Below, one piece after another: positions 5,031-5,406 of a stretch of DNA of 5,406 nt. The DNA is from Actinoplanes liguriensis (GTDB lineage: Bacteria > Actinomycetota > Actinomycetes > Mycobacteriales > Micromonosporaceae): positions 6,238 to 11,643 of the forward strand of contig KL571394.1 in the NCBI GenBank assembly GCA_000715855.1, read 5' to 3'. A model generated the notes under the pieces. It worked only from the letters and a program-made list of their open reading frames with translations, was not told where the DNA came from and ran no database searches. The stretch's first letter is position 1. The number at the start of each line of letters is the position of its first letter. The position numbers were made by a program, and so were the translations under genes.

Positions 5031-5406
5031 ATGATCGAGTTCCGGATCGGCCTGGCCGACCTCGCCTCCGCGTCGTTCGCCTGTTCGCCGTTGCAGGAGG
5101 CGGCGCTGAGCCTGCGCATGTGGACGCATCCCGGCTACTACGCCGAGCAGACGGCGTGGTTCGCGGGCATGCGCGCCGAGTTCGACGGTCTGGCCGGCCG
5201 TGACCTGCTGCTGTCGCTGGTCGCGTCGAACAAGTGGCTTCCGGACCTGCTCACGCCGCGTCCCACCACCACACTGCCGAGCGTCGCCGACGAGCTGGAC
5301 CTGGTCCGGTCCACACCACCCGAGCTGGTCCGCCCGGACCTGGAACGGACGTTCCTGCCGCACGACCGGGAGGTGCCGCCGCTGCTCACCGCGGGACTCG
5401 ACGACC
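5031..5406 (+). CDS. ArsR-like transcriptional regulator with DUF5937-type N-terminus (cut by window edge)
   Basis: The 125 visible residues begin MIEFRIGLADLASASFACSPLQEAALSLRMW, which resembles the N-terminal domain (DUF5937) of actinobacterial ArsR/SmtB-type winged-helix regulators: a short strand, an x-DLA-x-F-x-x-SPL-x-E segment, then helices rich in leucine and tryptophan. The DNA-binding winged helix normally follows in the C-terminal half, beyond the window, so the family call rests on the N-terminus and on context. The ATG at 5031 has no Shine-Dalgarno; TAGTCT 8 nt upstream makes a leaderless or near-leaderless transcript plausible. The gene is divergent from an MFS exporter and probably represses it. 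The frame is open to the last base. A mis-assigned domain of unknown function is the main alternative. Confidence 0.75.
   Translation, partial: MIEFRIGLADLASASFACSPLQEAALSLRMWTHPGYYAEQTAWFAGMRAEFDGLAGRDLLLSLVASNKWLPDLLTPRPTTTLPSVADELDLVRSTPPELVRPDLERTFLPHDREVPPLLTAGLDD

Overview
This 5.4 kb window is very GC-rich. Codons end overwhelmingly in G or C, GTG is used as a start, and there is a TANNNT box placed as in leaderless promoters. Together with the protein types (notably an ArsR-like regulator resembling the DUF5937 group), this suggests an actinobacterium, plausibly of the Micromonosporaceae/Actinoplanes or Streptomyces kind. The genus is inferred from style only. I see no RNA gene, transposase, CRISPR array or replication origin.

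Layout from left to right: (1) the N-terminal 99 residues of an FAD-dependent aromatic-ring-type monooxygenase on the minus strand, cut by the window edge; (2) a 110 bp divergent intergenic region; (3) a LysR-type regulator (409-1347, plus); (4) a 151 bp gap with a palindromic operator-like array; (5) a 12-TM-type MFS transporter (1499-2698, plus); (6) a 181 bp convergent gap with inverted repeats; (7) a nitroreductase-family FMN protein (2880-3524, minus) with its own promoter and a strong operator-like inverted repeat; (8) a second MFS transporter (3719-4975, minus), followed by a GC-rich hairpin; (9) a 55 bp divergent gap; (10) the N-terminal 125 residues of an ArsR/DUF5937-like regulator (5031 to window end, plus).

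The genes form three small regulatory units. Left: the LysR regulator lies between a divergent flavin monooxygenase and a co-directional MFS transporter. Related GGYATYAS half-sites occur in both flanking gaps, and the one before the transporter forms an ATC-N9-GAT, nod-box-like palindrome. The simplest reading is that one LysR protein controls oxidation and transport of the same unknown, possibly aromatic, compound. Middle: a stand-alone nitroreductase with A/T-richer third codon positions than its neighbours and a palindrome over its -10 box, whose repressor is not visible here. Right: an MFS efflux-type gene divergent from an ArsR-like regulator with a small palindrome in the shared promoter, a common drug-responsive arrangement.

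I do not see a clearly new biological system. The most useful observations are regulatory: the repeated half-sites around the LysR gene, its probable leaderless promoter, and the nitroreductase operator.
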